64,000 nt of DNA from JADHLJ01 sp038118725 (lineage in GTDB: Bacteria; Pseudomonadota; Alphaproteobacteria; Thalassobaculales; Thalassobaculaceae). The notes under the pieces are model-generated. The model had not been told where the DNA came from, made no database searches, and saw only the letters and a program-made list of their open reading frames with translations. Position 1 is the stretch's first letter; every line of letters begins with the position of its first letter. The translations under genes were made by a program, and so were the position numbers. Below, in pieces: positions 33,853 through 41,797 of this stretch. The stretch is taken from the NCBI GenBank assembly GCA_038118725.1, contig JAYOIK010000005.1, forward strand, positions 1-64,000, given 5' to 3'.

Positions 33853-34608
33853 TCAGTTCTCGTTCGAAACCGCGCCATCCGCCATCACCCCCTCGGCCCG
33901 GTCCGGATAGATGATCCTTTCGGCCAGGCGATGCATCTCCTCGACCTCCTCGCGCGAGCGATAGAGCGGTCTTGTGCCCTTGATGGCCGCCAGTTGTTCC
34001 GCCTGAATATTCCGGCGGATCTCCGAAGTGAAGGAGTTCAGACGGTGATAGGCCTCGGATAAGGTCCGACCGAGCGAGGTCACGCCATGGCCCAACAGGA
34101 CCACGGTGTTGGTGTCCTGGATAAACCCGGCCACCGGCGCCACGTCGGCCTCCACGTCCATATGCGCGTCGACATAGTAGGGCCACTTGCCGAGGATGAA
34201 GGGCATGTCCAGCGACAGCACCCCGACCTCGGAGAACCCGCCGCTCGCGAAGAACGCGATGGTCGCGTCGTCATGTACGTGGATCACCGCGTTGATATCC
34301 GGGCGCAGGCGCAGGATCTCTCGGTTGAGGTTGTGACCGACGCTGGTGATCCGCTCCCCATGTAACAGTTTGCTGGTGGGGATATCGGTGATCACCAGGT
34401 TTTCCGGTCCCATCTCCTCGAGCGAGATTTCGGCATGCTTGGTATAGGCCACCCCATGCTCGAAATCCGGATGCGGCGCCCTGAGGGCCATGTTGCCCAG
34501 TGTGTTGTGAATATAGCCGCGCTTGGCGACCAGGCCGGCATAGCGCAGGAATTCCTCGGCGATCGCCGGTTCGAACACGACTGGGCTTGAAACACCCGAG
34601 CTGGGCAT
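33853..34608 (-). CDS. Class II aldolase/adducin family protein
   Basis: This 251-aa zinc-dependent class II aldolase family protein resembles fuculose-phosphate aldolase and ribulose-5-phosphate 4-epimerase. The zinc ligands appear in AVIHVHDDATIAFF (HxH) and VVLLGHGVTSLGRTLSEAYH. The N-terminal RGYIHNTLGNMALR matches the phosphate-binding GNxS region, with M replacing S. The substrate is unknown. Downstream (minus strand) there is nothing coupled; upstream lies an FMN reductase gene 19 bases away on the same strand, probably co-transcribed. A second family member is at 55147-55929. Confidence 0.86.
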   Translation of the reverse strand: MPSSGVSSPVVFEPAIAEEFLRYAGLVAKRGYIHNTLGNMALRAPHPDFEHGVAYTKHAEISLEEMGPENLVITDIPTSKLLHGERITSVGHNLNREILRLRPDINAVIHVHDDATIAFFASGGFSEVGVLSLDMPFILGKWPYYVDAHMDVEADVAPVAGFIQDTNTVVLLGHGVTSLGRTLSEAYHRLNSFTSEIRRNIQAEQLAAIKGTRPLYRSREEVEEMHRLAERIIYPDRAEGVMADGAVSNEN

Positions 34609-34627
34609 GGCGGCTCCTTCCTTCGGC

Positions 34628-35206
34628 CTATCCCTTCAGCGCCCCGGCGGTACGGACCACCGCGTCGACCACCGCCTTGACCTGTCCGGCCTGGCCCTCG
34701 TCGGCCATGGTGCCGTCTTCGTTGAAGGCGTTGGCGGCGGCGCTGATCGCGACCTGTTGGGGCACCATGGTCACCCCGATGTTACCGAGGATCGAGCGCA
34801 GATGCACGAGTCCGCGCAAGCCGCCGAGCGCGCCGGGCGAGGCCGACATGATGCCGGCCACCTTGCCGCGATAGGCCGCGACCATGGCATCGTCACCATC
34901 CGGTCGCGAGACCCAGTCCAGGGTGTTCTTCAACAAGGGCGCGATCGAGCTGTTATACTCGGGCGAGGCGATGATCATGCCGTCATGGGCGAGGAAGATC
35001 TTGCGCAGCGCCCGTGCGTCCTCGGGCACGCCCGAGCCGGCCTCGACATCGCCGTCATACATCTGGAGACGGTGGTCCGCGAGATCTAGCAGGGTTACCT
35101 CGGCGCCGGCCTCGCGCGCCATCCCGGCGGCAGCGGCGGCAAGCTTTTTGTTAAAGGACGCCGCGCGGGCGCTTCCGGCGAAAACCAGGATCTTGGGCGT
35201 GGCCAT
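34628..35206 (-). CDS. NADPH-dependent FMN reductase family protein
   Basis: This 192-aa flavodoxin-fold reductase has the FMN-binding motif VFAGSARAASFNKKLA near the N-terminus and SPEYNSSIAPLLKNTLDWVS around residue 80, which defines the NADPH-dependent FMN reductase family (azoreductase, chromate reductase, MsuE-like). ATG 35206 is chosen from the family N-terminus MATPKILVFAGS; the frame stays open to 35272. The gene is followed on the same strand by a class II aldolase gene. The electron acceptor is unknown. Confidence 0.9.
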   Translation of the reverse strand: MATPKILVFAGSARAASFNKKLAAAAAGMAREAGAEVTLLDLADHRLQMYDGDVEAGSGVPEDARALRKIFLAHDGMIIASPEYNSSIAPLLKNTLDWVSRPDGDDAMVAAYRGKVAGIMSASPGALGGLRGLVHLRSILGNIGVTMVPQQVAISAAANAFNEDGTMADEGQAGQVKAVVDAVVRTAGALKG

Positions 35207-35820
35207 GATATCTCCAGGAAAAGGGGCGGAACTGACAGGCCCACACTTAGGGTTGATAGACCCGCCGCGCAAGCGTCCGCGCGGGAAACGCTGTGTTGAC
35301 CGCGCCGCCTCGGTACGGAAGCGAGACGAGGGTGGTTAGCGTTTCAACCCCGGCGCTATTGCCGGGTAGTATCTTCGCCGTGAAAGTGAGGATCAAGAGA
35401 GGATGTGTTAAAATATCCTTCCACGAAAGAGGAAAATTTTCCCAACTTATCGCAATCGAAAAGTGATCTTCTAAAAAACATCAATGTCAAACATTAAAAA
35501 AATAGGATCACTGTAAATTAAGTTTTGCTTTATATTTATTGTCAAGATAGGGTGTGATCAAATTCGTTAATAAAACAAACCCGGAAAACTTCCAATTTTC
35601 TCAAGAATTCATCCATCGCGCGGATCCGAGATCGCAAAACATCAGCCTGGTGTGTCGATCGAAGGCGTGCGGGCGGTGAATGCCAACGGGAGTGTCGCGC
35701 GCGGAAACTTGAAGGCCGCGCGTAATATGTCGTCTTCGAAAGCGATTCCTGGAAAACAAACCTAAAACCAACCGCGTGACGCGATGCGTCATGAACTTAA
35801 CCCTCGGGGAGAACAGTAAC
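35207..35820. other. 614-base intergenic region with an AT-rich island
   Basis: From about 35400 to 35610 the sequence is markedly AT-rich, like the region before the RHH pair. GTGATC occurs at 35463-35468 and 35554-35559, and inverted (GATCAC) at 35506-35511. A short CCCGGC/GCCGGG hairpin is at 35349-35366. I see no supported reading frame. The right end contains the ribosome site GGGGAG (35806-35811) of the next gene. Confidence 0.5.
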
Positions 35821-36168
35821 ATGGCGGCACCAAGTTGGACTAAACCGGCGATCATGGGCGGCATTGTTGGCGCCATCTGTCTTGGCGTTGTCGGCTTCGC
35901 CGGCGCGGGCTGGGTGACGGAAAGCAAGGCTCGTACAATGTCCGCGGACCGTTCCGCGGCCGATGTCGTTGCCGCCCTCCTGCCGATTTGCCTGCATCAG
36001 GCGGCGACCGACCCGAGATATGACACTCGCTTGGTCAGCCTCAAGGGCAAGCAGCAGGCGTTTCAGCAAACCCAATCGGTCGAGGAATGGGGTTGGGCGA
36101 CGATGCCCGGATCGGAACGGGCGCGGTCCGCTCTCGCGCGGGCCTGCGCGCGGAAACTCGTTGAGTAG
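35821..36168 (+). CDS. Small membrane-anchored protein of unknown function
   Basis: This 115-aa protein has one N-terminal hydrophobic helix (IMGGIVGAICLGVVGFAGAG, residues about 10-29) and a soluble, probably periplasmic part. The latter contains a conserved-looking stretch around ADVVAALLPICLHQAATDP and a closing EEWGWATMPGSERARSALAR. Two Cys are present (PICLHQ and ARACARK). Small proteins of this layout are common in Alphaproteobacteria, but I do not know a named family. ATG 35821 has GGGGAG 9 bases upstream. The 3' end overlaps the next possible gene by 8 bases. Confidence 0.65.
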   Translation: MAAPSWTKPAIMGGIVGAICLGVVGFAGAGWVTESKARTMSADRSAADVVAALLPICLHQAATDPRYDTRLVSLKGKQQAFQQTQSVEEWGWATMPGSERARSALARACARKLVE

Positions 36169-36628
36169 CCGCGAGACGTTGGGCGACAAGCTCGCTGGCC
36201 GAGACCGCCAAGCGGCGGACGACGAAGGCAGGGGCGCGTCTTGCCGGACGATCCCCCAGGGCTTCGAAGATGAAGTCCTGGTGGAGGCCCTGGAGGATAT
36301 CCAGCAAAGTACCCGCGAGATCATGCGGGAGTTCAACATCGCCAGCAGCGGCATCTGCGCCATGGCTCGGGCCGCCGAGGAGTCGATCACCGATACGGCG
36401 CTTCGAGCGACCTTTCTCCGGCTGATCATCGATCTGCACGAGTTTGGCCGCGAGGCGGGGCGCCGGGGGCTATTGCCGCGCCGCCGCGCCAAGGTGGCGG
36501 CGAAGCCCGTCGATCTTGATGATGCGCTGTTTCATCTGGTCGATCGCCGGCCGGCGGACGCCGCGCTGGGCATGGTTTCCCTGGCGTTTTTCGATTCTCT
36601 CGAGGAGCCAGCGAAGCGCGCGGAGTGA
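36161..36628 (+). CDS. Hypothetical helical protein
   Basis: This is a predicted 155-aa cytoplasmic protein of unknown family. It is almost entirely helical and charged: VLVEALEDIQQSTREIMREF, then ARAAEESITDTALRATFLRL, and a late LFHLVDRRPADAALGMVSLA. The only start that couples it to the upstream gene is TTG 36161, overlapping the previous stop; the frame is open further upstream, so the start is uncertain. Codon usage looks genuine, with no competing frame on either strand carrying recognisable motifs. Function cannot be assigned. Confidence 0.5.
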   Translation: MSSRETLGDKLAGRDRQAADDEGRGASCRTIPQGFEDEVLVEALEDIQQSTREIMREFNIASSGICAMARAAEESITDTALRATFLRLIIDLHEFGREAGRRGLLPRRRAKVAAKPVDLDDALFHLVDRRPADAALGMVSLAFFDSLEEPAKRAE

Positions 36629-36732
36629 CGTGGAGGCGCGGGCGCTGTACTCCCAACTTGCTCCTCCCCACGCTTCGCCGTATCAAGTCTCCCAGCAATG
36701 TCACGCGAAAGCCCTTGGGGGGAGACAGGCCC

Positions 36733-37035
36733 ATGTACGTCGTCACCGTTGAATTCGTCGTGAAGCCGGATGCCGTCGCGGCGTTCAGGCCGGCGATGCT
36801 GAAGAACGCCAAGGCCAGCCTTGAGGACGAACCCGGTTGCCGGCAGTTCGATGTTTGTTTCAGCCAGGATGATCCGGGCGCCTGTTTTCTGTATGAGGTC
36901 TATGACGACCGCGCCGCCTTCGACGCTCATCTCGCCATGCCGCACTTCAAGAGCTTCGACGCCGAGGTCGCGCCGATGTTGGCTTCCAAGGTGGTAAAGA
37001 CCTACGAACTCGTACAGGGCGCTGTTCTGTCATGA
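36733..37035 (+). CDS. Antibiotic biosynthesis monooxygenase (ABM/YgiN-like) domain protein
   Basis: This 100-aa ferredoxin-like-fold protein of the ABM superfamily begins MYVVTVEFVVKPDAVAAFRP and contains SLEDEPGCRQFDVCFSQDDP and FLYEVYDDRAAFDAHLAMPH, the standard family signature. Members act on quinols, polyketides or heme. It overlaps the next gene, an isopropylmalate-dehydrogenase-like enzyme, by 4 bases (ATGA), so the two form a unit. A GGGGGGAGA-type ribosome site precedes ATG 36733. The frame opens earlier at 36625. Confidence 0.88.
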   Translation: MYVVTVEFVVKPDAVAAFRPAMLKNAKASLEDEPGCRQFDVCFSQDDPGACFLYEVYDDRAAFDAHLAMPHFKSFDAEVAPMLASKVVKTYELVQGAVLS

Positions 37036-38153
37036 GCGTCAATTCCGCGTTTCGCGTCAGCGTACTGCCCGGTGACGGCATTGGCGCCGAGGTCATTGAT
37101 CCGACCGTCGAGATTCTGAAAAAGCTCGAAGACGAGATCGGTGGTTTCGCGCTTACCTACGGCAACGAGAAGGCGGGGGCGGCGCATTATGTCGAGACCG
37201 GCACGGCCTTGCCCGAGGAGACGCTGAAACGAGCGTCCGAGGCCGACGCGATCCTGCTCGGCGCCATGGGCATGCCGGATATCCGTTATCCTGATGGCCG
37301 CGAGATCGCGCCTCAGCTTGATCTGCGCGAGGAATTCGAGCTGTTCGCCGGGCTGCGTCCGGTCAAGACCTGGCCGGGCATGACCGTGCCGCTGGCCGAC
37401 CCGCGCGCGCAAAGCCTTGACTTCATGTTGATCCGCGAGAGCACTGAGGGGATTTTCGCCGGTCGCGGCAAGACCCGGATGGAGGGCGACGACGCGGCGC
37501 ATGACACGATGACGATCACGAGGCGCGGCTCGGAACGGTTGTTCAATTTCGCCTTTGAGCTGGCCCGCCAGCGCAAGGAGGCCGGCCACAAGGGGCAATG
37601 CGCGCTGATCGACAAGGCCAATGTGCTGGGCGGCTTCGCCTATTTTCGCAAGATCTTCGAGGAGCGGGCGGCGCATTATCCCGATATCGAACCCGCCGCC
37701 TTCTATGTCGACGCCACCGCGCTGAACATGGTGCGTCAGCCCTGGATGTTCGACGTGATGGTCACCGAGAACATGTTCGGCGATATCCTCTCGGATCTCG
37801 GCGCCGGGCTGATGGGCGGCATGGGCATGGCGCCGTCGGCTGATATCGGCGAGCATCACGCGGTTTTCCAGCCCTGCCACGGCAGCGCGCCGGACATCGT
37901 CGGACAGGGCAAGGCGAACCCGGTCGCCACCTTCCTGTCGGCGGCGATGATGCTGGATTGGCTGGGACACAAGCACGGCGTCGCGGATTGCGTGACCGCG
38001 GGCCGCGTCTTCTCGGCGGCGGTCGAGGGCGCGTTCGCCGGCGGCGAGCTCACGCCCTTCGAGCTCGGCGGACGCGACGGCACCAAACCAATCACCGACG
38101 CGGTGGTCGCCCAGATCTCATCCGGCGCGGCCCGGCGCGCGGTCGAGGGATAG
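37032..38153 (+). CDS. Isocitrate/isopropylmalate dehydrogenase family protein
   Basis: This 373-aa beta-decarboxylating dehydrogenase acts on a malate-type substrate with NAD(P). Motifs are VSVLPGDGIGAEVIDPTVEI, the substrate-binding IRESTEGIFAGRG, KANVL (as DKANVLGG) and the metal region FGDILSDLGAGLMGGMGMAP. FQPCHGSAPDIVGQGKANP also matches. The variant FAGRG and overall pattern fit the tartrate/isopropylmalate-like branch rather than leucine LeuB, and no leuCD genes are adjacent. It is coupled to the ABM gene. Its likely role is oxidation of a hydroxy-diacid in catabolism; the exact substrate is unknown. Confidence 0.88.
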   Translation: MSVNSAFRVSVLPGDGIGAEVIDPTVEILKKLEDEIGGFALTYGNEKAGAAHYVETGTALPEETLKRASEADAILLGAMGMPDIRYPDGREIAPQLDLREEFELFAGLRPVKTWPGMTVPLADPRAQSLDFMLIRESTEGIFAGRGKTRMEGDDAAHDTMTITRRGSERLFNFAFELARQRKEAGHKGQCALIDKANVLGGFAYFRKIFEERAAHYPDIEPAAFYVDATALNMVRQPWMFDVMVTENMFGDILSDLGAGLMGGMGMAPSADIGEHHAVFQPCHGSAPDIVGQGKANPVATFLSAAMMLDWLGHKHGVADCVTAGRVFSAAVEGAFAGGELTPFELGGRDGTKPITDAVVAQISSGAARRAVEG

Positions 38154-38170
38154 TTTAGGGAGAGATCGAC

Positions 38171-38581
38171 ATGGAAGCGGCGTTACACAGTTTCTTGGCG
38201 GGAATTCCGTTTCTGCTGACGCATTTCGCGGTTTCCATCGCGATGCTTGTGGCCGGGGTTCTGGTCTATATGTGGATCACGCCACATGACGAGATGGCGC
38301 TGATCCGGGGCGGCAATACCGCCGCCGCCGTGTCCCTGGCCGGCGCCATCATGGGATTGGCGATCCCGCTCTCGATCTGCATGGCAAACAGCGCCAGCAT
38401 TTGGGATATCGTGATCTGGGGGCTGGTCACCCTGGTTCTGCAGCTCGCCACCTTCAAGGTCATCGATCTCTGGCTGAAGGATCTGTCCAAGCGGATCGAG
38501 GGTGGCGAGATCGGCACCGCGATCCTGCTGGTCTCGATCAAGCTCGGCGTGGCCCTGATCAACGCGGCGGCGGTTAGTTGA
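38171..38581 (+). CDS. DUF350 family membrane protein
   Basis: This 136-aa protein has four hydrophobic helices and matches DUF350 (YjfL-like). The first helix is HFAVSIAMLVAGVLVYMWIT; LIRGGNTAAAVSLAGAIMGL follows, then DIVIWGLVTLVLQLATFKVI, and ILLVSIKLGVALINAAAVS closes the protein. GGNxAAA is the family hallmark. The gene starts 17 bases after the dehydrogenase stop. Function of the family is unknown. Confidence 0.86.
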   Translation: MEAALHSFLAGIPFLLTHFAVSIAMLVAGVLVYMWITPHDEMALIRGGNTAAAVSLAGAIMGLAIPLSICMANSASIWDIVIWGLVTLVLQLATFKVIDLWLKDLSKRIEGGEIGTAILLVSIKLGVALINAAAVS

Positions 38582-38591
38582 ACCAAACCAT

Positions 38592-38690
38592 CGTCGTCCT
38601 GGCGCAAGGCAGGACCTCGCGCCGCGTGTTCCCGGTGGTCGGCGTCTATTCGCGCGCGTCCTCGAGGCCCTGCCGTTCGCCAAGGCGACG
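38592..38690. repeat. Dispersed palindromic repeat, copy 3 (two arms)
   Basis: Two half-elements in inverted orientation, 38592-38621 (CGTCGTCCTGGCGCAAGGCA and following bases) and 38664-38690 (GAGGCCCTGCCGTTCGCC and following bases), lie between convergent genes. They match the repeat at 5812-5881 at most positions. The rest of 38582-38749 has no gene that I can support. Confidence 0.8.
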
Positions 38691-38749
38691 TGAGAGAAAG
38701 GGCCGATGGCCCCCCCCGGTCCCGATACTAAGCCGGCTCGGTCGGGCCG

Positions 38750-39430
38750 CTATGCGCCGGGCAGCACCCTCAAAACCCCGGTGTCCCTGATCTCCCGGTC
38801 CTCCAGGTCCAGCGGCGTCGGCACATGATAGCGCGCCACTTCCTGGAGGCCGATCGTCGGCAGATAGGCGCGGCCCGGATCTCCGATCAGCACCAGCGCG
38901 CCGGCGGCGGCGTGGCGCGCCAGCCAGGCCAGCATGCGTTCGGCCATCGGGCGCTCGTAACAGACGTCTCCGGCGAGGACCACGTCCCAGAGCGGCCCGC
39001 CGTCATTGGCCAGCACGGGCTCGTCCAGCATGTCGCGCTCGATGACCTCAAGGCCCGCCGAAAGCCCGTTGATCTCAGCGTTGAGCGCGATCGCGGCGCA
39101 GGCATGGGCGTCGATCTCGTTCGCGGTGACATGCGCCGCCGAGGCCCAGAGCGCCGCCAACCCGGCGATCCCGCCACCGGCGGCGAGATCCAGGACCCGG
39201 CGTCCGGCGACGGTCTCAGGCGTATCGATGATGAACCGCGCCAGGGCCTGTCCCCCGGCCCAGGCAAAGGCCCAGAACGGCGGCGGCAACCCGGCGCGTT
39301 CCAGTTCGGCCTCGGTCATCTCCCAGAGCGCGACGGCGTCGCTCGCGAGATGCAGCCTGAGCTCCGGCACCAGGGGCGACGGGGCCATGACGGTGTTGGC
39401 GCGGATGAAGGCGGCGAGATCGCGCTCCAT
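38750..39430 (-). CDS. Methyltransferase, ETF-beta lysine methyltransferase (METTL20)-like
   Basis: This 226-aa class I methyltransferase resembles the protein-lysine methyltransferase group containing METTL20 and bacterial homologues. PPPFWAFAWAGGQALARFII precedes the SAM motif RRVLDLAAGGGIAGLAALWA. Asp of VTANEIDAHACAAI binds SAM, and VVLAGDVCYERPMAERML contains the family DxxY motif (DVCY). ATG 39430 gives the standard N-terminus MERDLAAFIRANT; the open frame continues into the ubiA gene but that is shadow. The gene follows ubiA by 8 bases on the same strand. A candidate substrate is EtfB (46730-47479), whose loop keeps the target lysines. Confidence 0.82.
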   Translation of the reverse strand: MERDLAAFIRANTVMAPSPLVPELRLHLASDAVALWEMTEAELERAGLPPPFWAFAWAGGQALARFIIDTPETVAGRRVLDLAAGGGIAGLAALWASAAHVTANEIDAHACAAIALNAEINGLSAGLEVIERDMLDEPVLANDGGPLWDVVLAGDVCYERPMAERMLAWLARHAAAGALVLIGDPGRAYLPTIGLQEVARYHVPTPLDLEDREIRDTGVLRVLPGA

Positions 39431-39438
39431 GGCGGGGG

Positions 39439-40353
39439 CTATCCCACCAGGATCGCGACGGTGACGATCATGCCGAACCACTTGTTGGACTTGAACTTGG
39501 CGAGGCAGTCCTTGGGGTTGTCGATATCGACCCTCCAGGCCTGCCAGGCCAGATGCAGGGCCGCCGGAATCAGCAGCAGATGGAAGTGCGCGCCGAGGCC
39601 GGCGATCATCCCCGCCGCGACGAGGCCGGCCATGGTTAGGGCGTAGAAGACCCAGAGGAACGGCTTGGTCCTGTCGCCCAGGGCAAGGGCCGAGGATTTC
39701 ACCCCGATCAGCGCGTCGTCGTCCTTGTCCTGGTGGGCGTAGATGGTGTCGTAGCCCAGGGTCCAGACGATGCCGGCGGCGTACAGTACCACAGAGGGCC
39801 AGGCAAGCTCGCCGGTAACCGCGACCCAGCCCATCAGGGCGCCCCAGTTGAAGGTCAGACCGAGAACGAATTGCGGCCAATAGGTGACCCGCTTGAACAG
39901 AGGATAAGTGAAGACCAGGAGCAGAACCGAGACCCCGAGGATCCAGCTGGTCTGGTTGAGTTGCAGCAGGATCGCGAGGCCGATCAGCAGCAGGACCGCG
40001 AGAAGAGCCAGCGCCTGCTTGACCGAGAGATCGCCATAGGCGATCGGCCGGTTGATGGTGCGGGCGACCTTGGCGTCGAAATCCCGGTCCCAAAGATCAT
40101 TGACCGCGCAGCCCGCCCCGCGCATGACCACGGCGCCGATGCTGAACAACAGATACAGCCGCGCGATCTCCCATATCTCCGTCGCCTCGGGCCCGGCCCG
40201 CCATCCCAGCGCCAGGCCCCACCAGCACGGCAGCAGCAATAGCCAGCTCCCGATCGGGCGGTCCAGCCGCATCAGCCGGGCATAGGGACGCCAGGTCTCG
40301 GGCAGATGCCGATTGACCCAATGGTCGATGGGAATATCGCTCGCGTCGGTCAT
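39439..40353 (-). CDS. ubiA: 4-hydroxybenzoate polyprenyltransferase
   Basis: UbiA (304 aa) attaches the polyprenyl chain to 4-hydroxybenzoate in ubiquinone synthesis. Both catalytic Asp motifs are visible: the first in GCAVNDLWDRDFDAKVART (NDxxDxxxD) and the second in DTIYAHQDKDDDALIG. About eight hydrophobic helices are present, and the N-terminus (NRHLPETWRPYARLMRLDRP) is family-typical. The methyltransferase gene follows after 8 bases, so co-expression is likely. ATG 40353 is used. Nothing is missing. Confidence 0.96.
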   Translation of the reverse strand: MTDASDIPIDHWVNRHLPETWRPYARLMRLDRPIGSWLLLLPCWWGLALGWRAGPEATEIWEIARLYLLFSIGAVVMRGAGCAVNDLWDRDFDAKVARTINRPIAYGDLSVKQALALLAVLLLIGLAILLQLNQTSWILGVSVLLLVFTYPLFKRVTYWPQFVLGLTFNWGALMGWVAVTGELAWPSVVLYAAGIVWTLGYDTIYAHQDKDDDALIGVKSSALALGDRTKPFLWVFYALTMAGLVAAGMIAGLGAHFHLLLIPAALHLAWQAWRVDIDNPKDCLAKFKSNKWFGMIVTVAILVG

Positions 40354-40693
40354 CGGATCAGCATGGACCCGCCGCGACCCGGGGGCAACGGGTCAAAATG
40401 TCCGGCGGGGAGGTCTTCTTCGTCGTCGCCTTGGCGACGGAATGTTGGGGTGCCCGTTAAAGTCGATTCGCGCCGTTTCCACCTCGTCGCCCTGGCGAAG
40501 GCCAGGGCTTCCGCCGCCGGCGTTCGGGGTGGCGGGTGGTGGATCTATTTTTCACCGTCACCCCCCTCGGTCGTCATTCGCGGCAAGAGCCCTGACCGTC
40601 GTCAGGGCGACGTTGGATGTTGGCTTTGACGAGCCGTGGCTCGGAACGCGAGGCCCTGCCGTTCGCCAGGGCGACGGGAGTAGTCGGTCGGCG
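40354..40693. repeat. Cluster of dispersed palindromic repeats (copies 4a-4d)
   Basis: This 340-base space between ubiA and a dehydrogenase gene contains four repeat half-elements: 40421-40440, 40484-40509 (GTCGCCCTGGCGAAGGCCAG and following bases), 40588-40612 (AGCCCTGACCGTCGTCAGGG and following bases) and 40650-40677 (GAGGCCCTGCCGTTCGCC and following bases). Orientation alternates. No gene is supported in this space. Confidence 0.8.
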
Positions 40694-41590
40694 TTATTTG
40701 AGCTTGCCTCCCACATGCTCGGCCAGAATTGAGGCGACCTCGCCGGCGGTCTTGCCGAGCTTGCGGTCCTCGACGATCTCGGCGCCCAGCGGCGAGGCTT
40801 CGACCTGAGCGTAAACCCGGGCCGCGCCGATGAACATGTCGCCAGGCAGGCCGCCATCGACATGGGTCTTGGAGATCTCCTCCATCTCGCCGACCCAGCG
40901 ATAGGCCTTGGGGCACATGCTCGGCAGACCACCCTCGAGATGCTTGAGCAGATCCTGCTGGCTATAGGCCAATTCCTCCAGGAACGCTTCCTCGACGCCC
41001 TCCAGACGGGCGGTGACCATGGAGTGGATGCCGATCGCGGTCAGCCCCTTGGTGAGCGCCGCGTAGCACATCTTGATCGCCGAAGCGGCGCCGATACTCT
41101 CGCCGAGGACCCGGAAATCGAGGCCGGTCTCGTTCATCACCGCGAGCTCGGCGGCGCGGGGGCCGGAGACATAGAGCCTCGGCGTGTAGTCGGAACCAGG
41201 TCTGGGCGGCCCGCCGATGATGCCGCCGTCGACGAAGGCCAGGCCCGCCGCCTCGGCCGCCGCCGCCGCCGCGCGTCCGGTGGCCGGCGCCACGGCGTTG
41301 AGATCGACGATCATCGGACGAGTGCCGTGCTTGGCCGCGAGCGCCGCCAGATCCTCGACGAAGCCGAGCGCGCGATCCGGTCGCATGATCGACAGAACCA
41401 CGTCGGCCTGCTCGAGAAGCGCGGAGAGCGGGCCGATATCCTCGATCCCCGCCGCCTTGGCCAAACCACGGGTGCGCTCCGAACGTCCATCCAGCGCCGA
41501 TACAACGCGATAGCCGCCCTCGGCGAGCACCCGGCCGACGCCGTGGCCCATGTCTCCGGGTGATTGAATCGCGACGGTCTTGATCGGCAT
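40694..41590 (-). CDS. NAD(P)-dependent oxidoreductase with DUF1932 domain
   Basis: This 298-aa protein is a 3-hydroxyisobutyrate dehydrogenase-like enzyme. The Rossmann motif near the N-terminus is IQSPGDMGHGVGRVLAEGGY, and the NAD(P)-binding domain runs to about residue 165. A C-terminal helical DUF1932 domain follows, with GESIGAASAIKMCYAALTKG (the catalytic-Lys-like SAxKM). DUF1932 proteins are related to 6-phosphogluconate dehydrogenases. ATG 41590 gives the expected start (MPIKTVAIQ); the frame is open to 41683. It is divergent from thrC. The substrate is unknown. Confidence 0.85.
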   Translation of the reverse strand: MPIKTVAIQSPGDMGHGVGRVLAEGGYRVVSALDGRSERTRGLAKAAGIEDIGPLSALLEQADVVLSIMRPDRALGFVEDLAALAAKHGTRPMIVDLNAVAPATGRAAAAAAEAAGLAFVDGGIIGGPPRPGSDYTPRLYVSGPRAAELAVMNETGLDFRVLGESIGAASAIKMCYAALTKGLTAIGIHSMVTARLEGVEEAFLEELAYSQQDLLKHLEGGLPSMCPKAYRWVGEMEEISKTHVDGGLPGDMFIGAARVYAQVEASPLGAEIVEDRKLGKTAGEVASILAEHVGGKLK

Positions 41591-41797
41591 GGCGCGGGCT
41601 CCCGTTGGGGGGTGTTTCGAGATTGGCCCATTGTTGCAAGAACCGGGAGCCGTCGCTAGAGTGCGGCCCGACGGAACCGGCAAAACGTATCGCTGATATT
41701 TGTATATCGGGGAGATGGACCGGGATCTGGTTCAGCCTGAATTCCGGGCGCGAGAACAGGCGGATCCGCTTGGCCGCGCCCCAGTTTGGAGAAAACC

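Noticed and set aside
39431..40093. Upstream extension of the methyltransferase into ubiA
   Set aside because: The sequence in that frame is a shadow of ubiA; ATG 39430 gives the family start, so there is no fusion.
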